Assembly: GCF_900583165.1 (NCBI RefSeq)
Contig: NZ_UTKY01000085.1
Location: 62,001 to 126,000, forward strand
DNA: 64,000 nucleotides
Source: Pseudomonas viridiflava
GTDB lineage: Bacteria; Pseudomonadota; Gammaproteobacteria; Pseudomonadales; Pseudomonadaceae
Reading direction: 5' to 3'
Shown: piece after piece, positions 32,965 to 41,672 of the stretch
Position numbering within the stretch: the stretch's first letter is position 1
How the letters are laid out: each line of letters begins with the position of its first letter
Translations under genes and position numbers: made by a program
Notes under the pieces: generated by a model
Databases searched by the model: none
What the model saw: only the letters and a program-made list of their open reading frames with translations
What the model was told of the DNA's origin: nothing

Positions 32965-34499
32965 CCGATTCAACCAACCAGCGTCTCCCTGTAGGAGCGA
33001 GCTTGCTCGCGAAAAGCCCGAGCGCGCAGCGTTCATTCAGGCTGCCAGCGTTATCGTTGACGATCTTCGCGAGCAAGCTCGCTCCTACAGTGGGTTTGGC
33101 GCTCTTGCTCAGCGCCTGCGCCATCGGCCCCGACTACAAGCGCCCCGACGTCACCGAACCGGTGCAATTCAAGGAAGCCCAAGGCTGGCGCCAGGCCACG
33201 CCGAGTGATGCCCTCGCTCGCGGCGCATGGTGGGAGCTGTACGGTGATCGCCAGCTCAATGATCTGGTTGAGCGTTTGAACACGTCCAACCAGACCGTGG
33301 CCCAGGCCGAAGCGCGTTTTCGCCAGGCCCAGTCCCAGGTACGCAGTGCACGGGGTGCGTTTTACCCCACCGTTGACCTGAGCGCGGGCAAGACCCGCGC
33401 CAGTCAAGGCACCGGTAGCAGCAGTGCAAGCCTGAGCAGCTCCAGCAGCGGTATTCGCGACACGCTTAATGCACAGTTGGGCGTGAGTTGGGAGGCGGAT
33501 GTCTGGGGTAAATTGCGTCGTGGCCTGGAAGCCAATGAAGCCTCGGCCGAAGCCAGCTCGGCGGACTTGGCCGCGATGCGCTTGAGCCAGCAATCGGAGT
33601 TGGTACAGGACTACCTGCAACTGCGGGTCATGGATGAGCAGACGCGTTTGTTGCAAGCCACCCTCGACGCCTACCAGCGTTCGCTGACGATGACCCAAAA
33701 CCAGTACCGTGCCGGTGTGTCGGGCAAAGACGCCGTTGCGCAGGCTCAGACCCAATACAAATCCACCCAGGCCAGCCTGATCGACCTGATCTGGCAACGT
33801 GCCCAACTGGAAAATGCGATTGCCGTGTTGATCGGTGAAGCACCGGCCAATTTCAACCTGGCGGTGAGCAAAGACATCCCAGCGCTGCCGCAGATCCCGG
33901 TCAGCCTGCCGTCGCAACTGCTGGAGCGTCGCCCCGACATCGCCTCGGCCGAGCGCTCGGTAATCGCGGCCAACGCCAATATCGGCGTGGCCAAGGCGGC
34001 TTATTACCCGGACCTGAGCTTGAGCCTGGCCGGCGGCTACTCCAGCAGCACCTACGCCGACTGGATCAGCCTGCCGAACCGCTTCTGGTCGGTGGGGCCG
34101 AAACTGGCCATGACCCTGTTCGACGGCGGCCAGCGCTCGGCCGAAGTCGATCGCAGCGTCGCCAGCTACGACGAGACGGTGGCCAAGTATCGCCAGACGG
34201 TGCTGGACGGTTTCCGCGAAGTGGAAAACTACATGGTGCAACTCAAGGTGTTGGAAGACGAGGCGGTGGTCAGCAACGAAGCGCTGGAGGCTGCGCGTGA
34301 GTCCCTACGTCTGACCGAAAACCAATACAAGGCCGGTCTGATTGCCTACCTGGACGTGGTCACCGTGCAAGCCACGGCGCTGAGTAACGAGCGTACCGTG
34401 TTGACGCTGTTGCAGACGCGGCTGGTGGCAAGTGTGCAACTGATCGCCGCGCTGGGCGGCGGCTGGGACGGGCAGACCTCGATCAACGCCAAAGAATGA
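32961..34499 (+). CDS. opmB: Outer-membrane efflux lipoprotein OpmB, with REPIN in its signal-peptide region
   Basis: TolC/NodT-type channel protein. From SACAIGPDYKRPDV onward it is a normal OprM-family lipoprotein with two OEP repeats (about 75-270 and 290-500). The first 44 residues are abnormal: after MTDSTNQR the frame runs through a complete REPIN of 102 bp, exactly 34 codons. The lipobox LSAC is kept, and its hydrophobic core (KLAPTVGLALLLSAC) is partly REPIN-encoded. An in-frame TTG at 33057 could give a shorter conventional signal peptide but has no visible ribosome site. The ATG at 32961 overlaps muxC by 4 nt. Confidence 0.93.
   Translation: MTDSTNQRLPVGASLLAKSPSAQRSFRLPALSLTIFASKLAPTVGLALLLSACAIGPDYKRPDVTEPVQFKEAQGWRQATPSDALARGAWWELYGDRQLNDLVERLNTSNQTVAQAEARFRQAQSQVRSARGAFYPTVDLSAGKTRASQGTGSSSASLSSSSSGIRDTLNAQLGVSWEADVWGKLRRGLEANEASAEASSADLAAMRLSQQSELVQDYLQLRVMDEQTRLLQATLDAYQRSLTMTQNQYRAGVSGKDAVAQAQTQYKSTQASLIDLIWQRAQLENAIAVLIGEAPANFNLAVSKDIPALPQIPVSLPSQLLERRPDIASAERSVIAANANIGVAKAAYYPDLSLSLAGGYSSSTYADWISLPNRFWSVGPKLAMTLFDGGQRSAEVDRSVASYDETVAKYRQTVLDGFREVENYMVQLKVLEDEAVVSNEALEAARESLRLTENQYKAGLIAYLDVVTVQATALSNERTVLTLLQTRLVASVQLIAALGGGWDGQTSINAKE
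32989..33090. repeat. REPIN (GTAGGAGCGAGC family) inside opmB
   Basis: CTGTAGGAGCGAGCTTGCTC at the left and its perfect inverted copy ending GCTCGCTCCTACAG at the right. The same family as the element at 59282-59379, with the shared spacer words GTTATCGTTGACG. It lies entirely inside a coding frame. Confidence 0.92.
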
Positions 34500-34698
34500 A
34501 GGGTAAGCGCAGACCTCTCCCACATTTGAATGCGCTCAAGGCGTCAGAATTGGGCGGTTTTAAAGCCATTAGATTGACGCCAAAAAGTCAATGATGGCTA
34601 TACGCTAATTAACTAACTGTACAAGAATATTCTCGCTACAATCGCCCGCTTTGCCACTTGGTATGGGCGTTTCAGGCCCGTCAGTTTCGAGAAGCCCC

Positions 34699-36795
34699 AT
34701 GCTCATCGGTAGCTATTCTCCCTCTCTGGTCGTGATCTCCCTGTTCGTCGCGATCCTTGCGTCCTATACGGCGCTGGACCTCGCCGGCCGCATCGCGACC
34801 GCCAAGGGCCGTGCGATGTATCTGTGGATTGCCGGCGGGGCCATCGCCATGGGTATCGGTGTGTGGTCGATGCATTTTATTGGCATGTTGGCGCTGCGCC
34901 TGCCGTTTGCCCTGGGGTTTGACTTCGGCATCACGGCGTTGTCGTTGTTGATCGCAATGTTTTCCAGCGGCTTTGCGTTGTGGCTGGTCAGCCAGCCACG
35001 CTTACCGGCGTGGCAATTGATGTTCGGCGCGCTGGTCATGGGCGCCGGCATCGCCGCCATGCATTACACCGGCATGGCCGCAATGCGCATGACCCCGGGC
35101 ATCGACTATGACCCAACACTGTTCGGTGCCTCATTGCTGATTGCGGTGGCCGCCTCCGGGGCCGCGCTGTGGATCGCCTATAACCTGCGGCGCAATGCGC
35201 CGTACGTGCGCTTGATGCGCGGTGGTGCGGCCGTGGTGATGGGCTTTGCGATCGTCGGCATGCATTACACCGGTATGGCGGCAGCACGCTTTGCCGATGA
35301 AAGTTTCTGTGGCGCTGCGCTCAACGGTTTGAGTGGCAAGGGCCTGGACAACCTGGTGCTGGTGACGACCTTGGCGGTGCTGGGTATCGCACTGCTGACC
35401 TCACTGCTCGACGCCCGCCTTGAAACACGTACTGCCGTGCTGGCCGACTCCCTGACCCTGGCCAACCAGGAACTGACCCACCTCGCCCTGCACGACATGC
35501 TCACTGGCCTGCCCAATCGCACCTTGCTCGCCGACCGCATCCAGCAATCGATGCAGGCGGTCAAGGAGAAGGGCGGTTGCTTCGCCCTGATGTTCATCGA
35601 CCTGGACGGATTCAAGCCGGTCAACGATGCCTTCGGTCACCATATGGGCGACCAATTGCTGCGCGAAGTGGGCCTGCGCCTGCGCGAAGACCTGCGCAGC
35701 CACGACACCCTGGCGCGGATCGGCGGCGATGAGTTTGTATTGTTGGTGCAACTGAACCAGCCTGACGATGCACTGCGCCTGGCCGAACGCCAGGTGGGCC
35801 TGGTTAATCGAGCCTTCCAAGTGGCCGAGCATGAGCTCAAGATTTCGGCGAGCGTCGGCATTGCGATTTTCCCCGGCAATGGCGGCAACCCCCAGGAACT
35901 GTTGATGAACGCCGACGCCGCGATGTACCACGCCAAGGGCATGGGCAAGAACGGCTACAGCTTCTTTGACGTGTCGATGAACACCAATGCGCGCAAACAA
36001 CTGCAACTGTTGCAGGACCTGCGCAACGCCGTGGAGCAGCAGCAATTTCGTCTCTACTACCAGCCCAAGTTCGATGCGGTCAGCGGTATCCCGGTGGGCG
36101 CCGAAGCGCTACTGCGCTGGGAGCATCCGCAGCAGGGCTTGTTGCTGCCGGCGATGTTTATCGAATTGGCGGAAAAAACCGGCTTAATCATTCCGATCGG
36201 CGAATGGGTACTCAACGAAGCCTGCCGCCAGATGAGCTTGTGGTACGCCCAAGGCTATGAAGACTGGCGTATTGCCGTAAATCTGTCAGCGTTGCAGTTC
36301 TGCCACGCCGGCTTGGTCAAGAGTGTGGCCACGGCCCTGGAACGCCACCAGTTGCCGGCCAATAGCCTGACCCTGGAAATCACCGAAACTACTGCCATGA
36401 GCGACGCCGATGCGAGCATGACGGTGTTGCAGCAGCTGTCGGAGATGGGCGTAGACCTGTCAATCGACGACTTTGGTACCGGCTACTCCAGCCTGATGTA
36501 CCTCAAGCGCCTGCCTGCCAACGAGCTGAAGATTGACCGCGGCTTTGTGCGTGACCTGGAGCATGACAGCGATGACGCTGCCATCGTCTCAGCCATCGTC
36601 GCCCTGGGTCAGGCTCTCGGCCTGCGTATCGTGGCCGAGGGCGTGGAGACCGATGTGCAGCAAAACTTCCTGACGCGCCTGGGCTGTAACTCGCTGCAGG
36701 GTTACTTGCTGGGGCATCCGTTGCCGGCAGCCAATTTCATGGCCGATATCCAGCGCGCCGAAGAAGCCGTAGCGCCTGACAAAAACCGTGCGTGA
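34699..36795 (+). CDS. MHYT-GGDEF-EAL membrane protein (c-di-GMP turnover)
   Basis: Inner-membrane protein of 698 residues. The N-terminal MHYT sensor (about 10-240, seven helices) has three motifs, SMHFIGM, AMHYTGM and GMHYTGM, thought to bind copper and sense gases. The GGDEF domain has an intact GGDEF at 342-346, and the EAL domain an intact EAL at 469-471 plus DDFGTGYSS and LKIDRGFV. Both catalytic signatures are present, so it may make and break c-di-GMP. The ATG at 34699 is chosen because MLIGSYSPSL starts the MHYT fold. It stands alone after opmB. Confidence 0.93.
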   Translation: MLIGSYSPSLVVISLFVAILASYTALDLAGRIATAKGRAMYLWIAGGAIAMGIGVWSMHFIGMLALRLPFALGFDFGITALSLLIAMFSSGFALWLVSQPRLPAWQLMFGALVMGAGIAAMHYTGMAAMRMTPGIDYDPTLFGASLLIAVAASGAALWIAYNLRRNAPYVRLMRGGAAVVMGFAIVGMHYTGMAAARFADESFCGAALNGLSGKGLDNLVLVTTLAVLGIALLTSLLDARLETRTAVLADSLTLANQELTHLALHDMLTGLPNRTLLADRIQQSMQAVKEKGGCFALMFIDLDGFKPVNDAFGHHMGDQLLREVGLRLREDLRSHDTLARIGGDEFVLLVQLNQPDDALRLAERQVGLVNRAFQVAEHELKISASVGIAIFPGNGGNPQELLMNADAAMYHAKGMGKNGYSFFDVSMNTNARKQLQLLQDLRNAVEQQQFRLYYQPKFDAVSGIPVGAEALLRWEHPQQGLLLPAMFIELAEKTGLIIPIGEWVLNEACRQMSLWYAQGYEDWRIAVNLSALQFCHAGLVKSVATALERHQLPANSLTLEITETTAMSDADASMTVLQQLSEMGVDLSIDDFGTGYSSLMYLKRLPANELKIDRGFVRDLEHDSDDAAIVSAIVALGQALGLRIVAEGVETDVQQNFLTRLGCNSLQGYLLGHPLPAANFMADIQRAEEAVAPDKNRA

Positions 36796-36849
36796 CGGTT
36801 ATTCTCTGTTCCAGCCGTAAACATCAGGTTGAATCAGGAGACTGCACGC

Positions 36850-37596
36850 ATGGACAAAGTCGTCATTATCACCGGGGGCAGTCGTGGGATTGGCGCCGAG
36901 ACGGCATTGCTGGCCGCACGCCAGGGCTATCGCATCTGCATCAATTACCAGTCCGACGAGGACGCTGCCCAGCGCGTACTTGAACAGGTTCGCGCCTTGG
37001 GCGCACAGGCGATTGCCGTGCGGGCGGACGTGAGCATCGAAGATGAAGTGATCGGGCTGTTTAATCGCGTCGATGCTGAGTTGGGCCGCGTCACTGCACT
37101 GGTCAACAACGCCGGCACTGTGGGGCACAAGTCGCGGGTGGACGAGATGTCCGAGTTCCGCATCCTCAAGGTTATGAAGACCAACGTGTTGGGGCCGATC
37201 CTGTGTGCCAAGCATGCGGTGCTGCGCATGTCGCCACGACATGGCGGGCAGGGCGGCAGTATCGTCAACGTGTCATCGGTGGCGGCGCGCCTGGGTTCGC
37301 CCGGTGAGTACGTCGACTATGCGGCGTCCAAGGGTGCGCTTGATACCTTCACCCTGGGGCTATCCAAGGAAGTGGCGGGTGAGGGTATTCGGGTGAACGC
37401 GGTGCGGCCTGGATACATCTTCACGGATTTTCACGCGTTGAGTGGTGATCCAGATCGGGTCAGCAAGCTGGAGTCGGGTATCCCGATGGCTCGGGGCGGG
37501 CGCCCGGATGAGGTGGCAGAGGCGATTATCTGGTTGTTGTCGGATAAGGCGTCTTATGCCACGGGGACTTTTGTGGATCTGGGTGGCGGCCGCTGA
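36850..37596 (+). CDS. SDR family NAD(P)-dependent oxidoreductase
   Basis: Short-chain dehydrogenase of 248 residues. N-terminal cofactor loop ITGGSRGIGAETA (TGxxxGxG), NNAG at about 91-94, catalytic Ser in NVSSVAARLG, and the Tyr/Lys pair Y-A-A-S-K in a Y-V-D-Y-A-A-S-K context. PG around VRPGYIFTDFH is conserved. This is the common glucose-dehydrogenase/YgfF-like type; the substrate cannot be told. The ATG at 36850 has a CAGGAG site 8 nt upstream. It ends next to an outward-facing REP pair. Confidence 0.9.
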   Translation: MDKVVIITGGSRGIGAETALLAARQGYRICINYQSDEDAAQRVLEQVRALGAQAIAVRADVSIEDEVIGLFNRVDAELGRVTALVNNAGTVGHKSRVDEMSEFRILKVMKTNVLGPILCAKHAVLRMSPRHGGQGGSIVNVSSVAARLGSPGEYVDYAASKGALDTFTLGLSKEVAGEGIRVNAVRPGYIFTDFHALSGDPDRVSKLESGIPMARGGRPDEVAEAIIWLLSDKASYATGTFVDLGGGR

Positions 37597-37617
37597 TTCA
37601 TTTAGCGCCTGTACCGG

Positions 37618-37697
37618 CGCCATCGGGGGCAAGCCCCCTCCCACATTTGACGGTGCTCACACATCACAAGGTGGGAGGGGGCTTGCCCCCGATGGCG
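37618..37697. repeat. Tail-to-tail REP pair (opposite arrangement to a REPIN)
   Basis: CGCCATCGGGGGCAAGCCCC...CCCAC at the left and GTGGGAGGGGGCTTGCCCCC...GATGGCG at the right: the two REP units point the other way round compared with the REPINs elsewhere. It lies between the convergent SDR and MocR genes and may end both. Confidence 0.85.
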
Positions 37698-37718
37698 TTA
37701 GTCCAGGCGATACAGTGC

Positions 37719-39128
37719 TCAAAACGACCGCACAATCCGCCCCAACGTCTCCATCGCCTTCTCCGACGCCTCAGTCCACGGGCTGCCGTAGTTCAGGCGA
37801 ATGCAGTTCCTGAAGCGCTGGGTCGCCGAGAAAATCGGCCCCGGCGCAATGCTGATGCCTTGGGCCAGTGCCATCTGGAACAACTTCAACGAATCCGTCT
37901 GTTCCGGCAGTTCCAACCAGAGGAAATACCCGCCGGCTGGTTGGCTGACCCGCGTCTGCGCCGGGAAGTAACGGGCAATCGCGGCCAGCATGGCGCTTTG
38001 CTGTTCTTCCAGGGCATAGCGCAGTTTGCGCAGGTGCCGGTCGTAACCGCCGTGCTGCAAGTAGTCGGCAATCGCCGCCTGGGCAGGCATTGACGGGCAC
38101 AGTGAGGTCATCAGCTTCAAGCGTTCGACTTTCTGCGCAAACCGCCCGGCCGCGACCCAGCCGACGCGGTAACCGGGCGCCAGGCTCTTGGCAAACGAGC
38201 CGCAGTGCATCACCAGGCCTTCGGTGTCGAAGGCCTTGGCCGGTTTGGGGGCGTGTTGGCCGTAATACAACTCGGCGTACACATCGTCTTCGATCAAGGG
38301 CACCTGATGGCTGCGCAACAATGCCACCAATGCCTGTTTCTTTGCCTCAGGCACGGTGGCGCCCATGGGGTTCTGGAAGCTGGTCATGCTCCAGCACGCC
38401 TTGATCGGGTAACGTTCGAGTGCCTGCCCCAGCGCTCCGAGGTCAATGCCATCGCGCGGATGCACGGGGATTTCCACGGCCTTGAGCTTCAGGCGTTCCA
38501 GTACTTGCAGGCAGGCGTAGAACGCCGGGGCTTCAATCGCCACCAGGTCGCCGGGCTCGGTGACGGCTTGCAGGCACAGGTTCAGGGCTTCGAGGGCGCC
38601 GTTGGTGATCAGCAGTTCTTCCATCGGCAGCATCAGCCCGCCGACCATATAGCGCAGGGCAATCTGCCGGCGTAGCTGCGGGTTGCCCGGCGACATGTCA
38701 GTGACCACCATGCGCGGGTCCATCTCACGGCCAGCACTGGCCAGAGAGCGCGCCAGGCGCGGCAGCGGGAATAACATGGGGCTGGGGAATGCCGAGCCGA
38801 AGGGCACGGTGTTGGGGTCTTTGATCGAATCGAGTACCGAAAACACCAACTCGCTGACATCCACTTCGGTGGACTCGTGCACCTGTTCGCTCACCACCGG
38901 CTCTGAAAAGGGGCTGGGCCCATGGGTGTTGACGAAATAGCCGGAGCGCGGCCGCGCACGGATGAGGCCGCGACGCTCCAGCAAGTAGTAGGCCTGAAAC
39001 ACCGTGGACGGGCTGACGCCGTAAGTTTGACTGGCATAGCGCACCGACGGCACGCGCTCGCCGGGGCCAAGCACGCCGGAGCGGATCAGTTCTGCGATGT
39101 CTTCGGCGAATTTTTCGTAGCGTTTCAT
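37719..39128 (-). CDS. MocR-type regulator (GntR HTH fused to aminotransferase fold)
   Basis: Transcription regulator of 469 residues. The N-terminal GntR winged helix (about 1-68: ELIRSGVLGPGERVPSVRYA, then VSPSTVFQAYYLLERRGL) is joined to a class I aminotransferase-like domain with PLP features, notably SFAKSLAPGYRVGWV, where the lysine would form the Schiff base, and Q-N-P-M-G-A-T. The ATG at 39128 is used; a TTG 15 nt upstream is open. No biosynthetic target is adjacent; the nearest upstream gene on the same strand is ccoG. Confidence 0.9.
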   Translation of the reverse strand: MKRYEKFAEDIAELIRSGVLGPGERVPSVRYASQTYGVSPSTVFQAYYLLERRGLIRARPRSGYFVNTHGPSPFSEPVVSEQVHESTEVDVSELVFSVLDSIKDPNTVPFGSAFPSPMLFPLPRLARSLASAGREMDPRMVVTDMSPGNPQLRRQIALRYMVGGLMLPMEELLITNGALEALNLCLQAVTEPGDLVAIEAPAFYACLQVLERLKLKAVEIPVHPRDGIDLGALGQALERYPIKACWSMTSFQNPMGATVPEAKKQALVALLRSHQVPLIEDDVYAELYYGQHAPKPAKAFDTEGLVMHCGSFAKSLAPGYRVGWVAAGRFAQKVERLKLMTSLCPSMPAQAAIADYLQHGGYDRHLRKLRYALEEQQSAMLAAIARYFPAQTRVSQPAGGYFLWLELPEQTDSLKLFQMALAQGISIAPGPIFSATQRFRNCIRLNYGSPWTEASEKAMETLGRIVRSF

Positions 39129-39166
39129 TGGGGCCTTAAACAAGTTATCCAGATGGCACAGAGCCT

Positions 39167-39198
39167 AATGTGGGAGGGGGCAAGCCCCCTCCCACATT
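39167..39198. repeat. Collapsed REP hairpin
   Basis: AATGTGGGAGGGGG, loop CAAG, then CCCCCTCCCACATT (nearly all paired): a single REP-derived perfect hairpin without the spacer of a REPIN. Lies between ccoG (its 3' end at 39228) and the MocR start. It would work as a transcription barrier after ccoG. Confidence 0.85.
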
Positions 39199-39227
39199 GG
39201 ATCTTCATTCTGTTCAATACTGTGGCG

Positions 39228-40637
39228 TCAACGATTCAGCGGGGCCACAAAGCGACTATCCGCCGCGCTATAGACCCACGGCTCATCCACATCCGACACC
39301 TTGAAGCGTAACGTCTGCGAACTGCTCACCGGCTTATCCGCCAGCAGCGCCACCGACACCGGCACATCGCTGATTTCCCCCGGCGCCAGGCTGATGTCGG
39401 TCTTGCCTTGCAGCTGGAAACCCTCGGCGTCCATCAATTCAATGTGGTAATCCTGGCGCTGCTGGGTCTTGTTGATGACCTTGAGGCTGTAGATGTTTTC
39501 GATCAAACCCTGGGCATTCTCGCGGAACAGGCCGCGGTCCTTCGTCACATCCAGCGACACCATCGGCCGCTCCACAAGTGCCACCACCAGCGCAGCGATC
39601 ATCACCACCAGCACGGCACTGTAGCCGATCAGGCGCGGCCGCAGCAGGTGGGTCTTGCCGCCTTGCAACTGATGTTCGCTGGTATAGCTCACCAACCCAC
39701 GCGGGTAGCCCATTTTGTCCATGATCGAATCACAGGCGTCGATACACGCCGCGCAGCCGATGCATTCCATTTGCAGGCCGTCGCGAATATCGATGCCGGT
39801 CGGGCACACCTGTACGCACAGCTGACAATCGATGCAGTCCCCCAGGCCGACGTCGACGGGCTTGACCTCGCGTTTACGCGGGCCACGGCTTTCGCCACGG
39901 GCGGCATCGTAGGAAATGGTCAGGGTGTCCTTGTCGAACATCACGCTCTGGAACCGTGCGTACGGGCACATGTGCATGCACACCGCTTCGCGTAGCCAAC
40001 CGGCGTTGATGTAAGTGGCAGCGGTGAAAAACAGCACCCAAAACAGGCTCACGCCGCCCAGTTGCCAGGTCAGCAGTTCTGCTGCCAGGGGCCTGATAGG
40101 CGTGAAATAGCCCACGAAGGTCAAACCAGTCAGCACGCTGATTCCCAGCCACAGCGTGTGCTTGGCCGAGCGCCGCGCCAGTTTTTTGAGGCTCCACGGC
40201 GCCGCTTGCAATTTGATGCGCTGGTTACGTTCGCCTTCGGTGACTTTTTCACACCACATAAACAGCCAGGTAAACGAGCTCTGCGGGCACGTGTAGCCGC
40301 ACCACACGCGACCGGCGAACACGGTGATGGCAAACAGGCCAAAGGCACAGATGATCAACAGCGCCGACAGCAAGATGAAGTCCTGCGGCCAGAAGGTTGC
40401 ACCAAAAATATGAAATTTGCTTTCTGCTAAATCCCACAATACGGCCTGGCGCCCACCCCAGTTCAGCCACACGGTGCCGAAAAAGGCCAAAAACAGAAAG
40501 CCAGCACCGGCCACGCGCAAGGTGCGGAACACGCCGGTAAAACTGCGGGTATGGATCAGATTGTCACTGGATTTGGCCGTCACCTTCTTTGGGTGTATCG
40601 GCACAAAAGTTTCCACGGTTGGGATTCGTTCGCTCAT
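39228..40637 (-). CDS. ccoG: Cytochrome c oxidase accessory protein CcoG (RdxA/FixG)
   Basis: Membrane iron-sulfur protein of 469 residues needed for cbb3 oxidase assembly through copper reduction. About five N-terminal helices carry the FixG motifs VWCGYTCPQSSFTW and VCMHMCPYARFQSVMFD. Two 4Fe-4S clusters follow: CIDCQLCVQVCP and CIGCAACIDACD. The C-terminal periplasmic IG-like domain is present. Start at ATG 40637 (MSERIP). In pseudomonads ccoG usually lies near ccoNOQP, but here it stands alone, with an Anr/FNR-like box 170 bp upstream. Confidence 0.94.
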   Translation of the reverse strand: MSERIPTVETFVPIHPKKVTAKSSDNLIHTRSFTGVFRTLRVAGAGFLFLAFFGTVWLNWGGRQAVLWDLAESKFHIFGATFWPQDFILLSALLIICAFGLFAITVFAGRVWCGYTCPQSSFTWLFMWCEKVTEGERNQRIKLQAAPWSLKKLARRSAKHTLWLGISVLTGLTFVGYFTPIRPLAAELLTWQLGGVSLFWVLFFTAATYINAGWLREAVCMHMCPYARFQSVMFDKDTLTISYDAARGESRGPRKREVKPVDVGLGDCIDCQLCVQVCPTGIDIRDGLQMECIGCAACIDACDSIMDKMGYPRGLVSYTSEHQLQGGKTHLLRPRLIGYSAVLVVMIAALVVALVERPMVSLDVTKDRGLFRENAQGLIENIYSLKVINKTQQRQDYHIELMDAEGFQLQGKTDISLAPGEISDVPVSVALLADKPVSSSQTLRFKVSDVDEPWVYSAADSRFVAPLNR

Positions 40638-40807
40638 GGTCGTTCGCTCATCAGCCTCCATCAGGCCGCTGAACTATGCGCGTGGCACTGTTTGCATAAC
40701 AGACTCAGGTATGGCGATTAAAAGCGGAGCAGATGGCCTCGCTACAGAGCGCTGCGACAATGTGCTGCACCCCATGGCGGCTTGAGTGCAGCGTTAGTTA
40801 GATGGCG

Positions 40808-40821
40808 CTGATACAGATCAA
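40808..40821 (-). promoter_or_regulatory. Anr/FNR-type box upstream of ccoG
   Basis: On the minus strand TTGAT-CTGT-ATCAG, one mismatch from TTGAT-N4-ATCAA. Centre about 177 bp upstream of the ccoG ATG. If used as a class II site, the leader would be about 135 nt; no convincing -10 was found at the ideal distance. Confidence 0.4.
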
Positions 40822-41061
40822 TTAAATCAGCGAACCAGGCTCTTCGGCTTTGACATGGTTACGACCGTCTGTGGCGCCTTCGACAGTGAGTGCGTCGGCC
40901 TCCGCCTCAGTGATGTAGATGCGCTGGCCGGCCAACTCCACGTACGACATGGCTTTGTCATTGTCGGTCAGGACGTTTACTCGCGTGGCAGGCAGGCTTT
41001 GCTCCTGGCCATCCTCGTCGAGCTTGAAGTAGCACAGATGGTTTTCGATACGTACGGTCAT
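40822..41061 (-). CDS. Small protein, DUF3203 family
   Basis: Protein of 79 residues starting MTVRIENHLCYFKLDEDGQE. The pattern of short strands and the C-terminal Y-I-T-E-A-E-A-D-A-L-T-V-E-G-A-T-D-G-R fits the Pseudomonas DUF3203 family. Function unknown. The ATG at 41061 has an excellent AAGGAGAT site; the open frame further upstream (to 41166) is not used. Divergent from an MgtC-like gene. Confidence 0.75.
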   Translation of the reverse strand: MTVRIENHLCYFKLDEDGQEQSLPATRVNVLTDNDKAMSYVELAGQRIYITEAEADALTVEGATDGRNHVKAEEPGSLI

Positions 41062-41180
41062 GACGATCTCCTTTTCATGGGCTATGACCGTTAGGGCTCG
41101 TGAGGACGCAGCGGTTCCAGGCAACTGACTGGCGGTCGGCGCTGTCCATCCTGTACTGACAATCAAAAAGGACCACTTCC

Positions 41181-41672
41181 ATGGACGCCTGGTGGCATGA
41201 AGTGTGGCAAACGCTGCAAGCCGAGTTCGCCGATATCGGCGACGCCAAACAACTGACCCAGATTACTGTGCGCCTGCTGATCGCCGCGTTGCTGGGTGGC
41301 ATCCTTGGCTTTGAGCGAGAGAGCAAGGGCAAGGCGGCGGGCGTACGTACCCATATGTTGGTGGCCCTGGGGGCCGCGCTATTTGTGATGGTGCCGCAAA
41401 TGTCTGGCAATCAGGCCGATGCCATGAGCCGGGTGGTACAGGGGGTGATCGCGGGGATCGGCTTTCTCGGCGCCGGCACCATCATCAAGGGCAAGGATGA
41501 TGAAGAGGGCCATGTTAAAGGCCTGACCACCGCCGCTGGTTTGTGGATGACCGCTGCGATTGGGGTCTCGGCCGGGTTGGGCCGGGAATCGACAGCGGTG
41601 CTGAGTACCTTGCTGGCGTTGGCGGTGTTCAGCGTGATGCCAAAAATCGTCAAGCGTTTTGAGAAGGACTGA
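41181..41672 (+). CDS. MgtC/SapB family membrane protein
   Basis: Inner-membrane protein of 163 residues, N-terminal MgtC/SapB domain only. LLIAALLGGILGFERESKGK is the family signature, followed by GVRTHMLVALGAALF and AGIGFLGAGTIIKG. The C-terminal ACT-like domain of Salmonella MgtC is absent, as in SapB-like short forms. Linked in other bacteria to magnesium limitation and acid stress, though the direct role is unclear. Its 3' end overlaps a convergent small gene by 23 bp. Confidence 0.9.
   Translation: MDAWWHEVWQTLQAEFADIGDAKQLTQITVRLLIAALLGGILGFERESKGKAAGVRTHMLVALGAALFVMVPQMSGNQADAMSRVVQGVIAGIGFLGAGTIIKGKDDEEGHVKGLTTAAGLWMTAAIGVSAGLGRESTAVLSTLLALAVFSVMPKIVKRFEKD

Noticed and set aside
34500..34698. 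Strong promoter for the MHYT-GGDEF-EAL gene (TTGACG at 34574 and TATACG at 34599)
   Set aside because: Spacing is 19 nt and the -10 is weak; it may be real, but I cannot support it. A small REP fragment (CTCCCACATTTGAA) is all else seen here.
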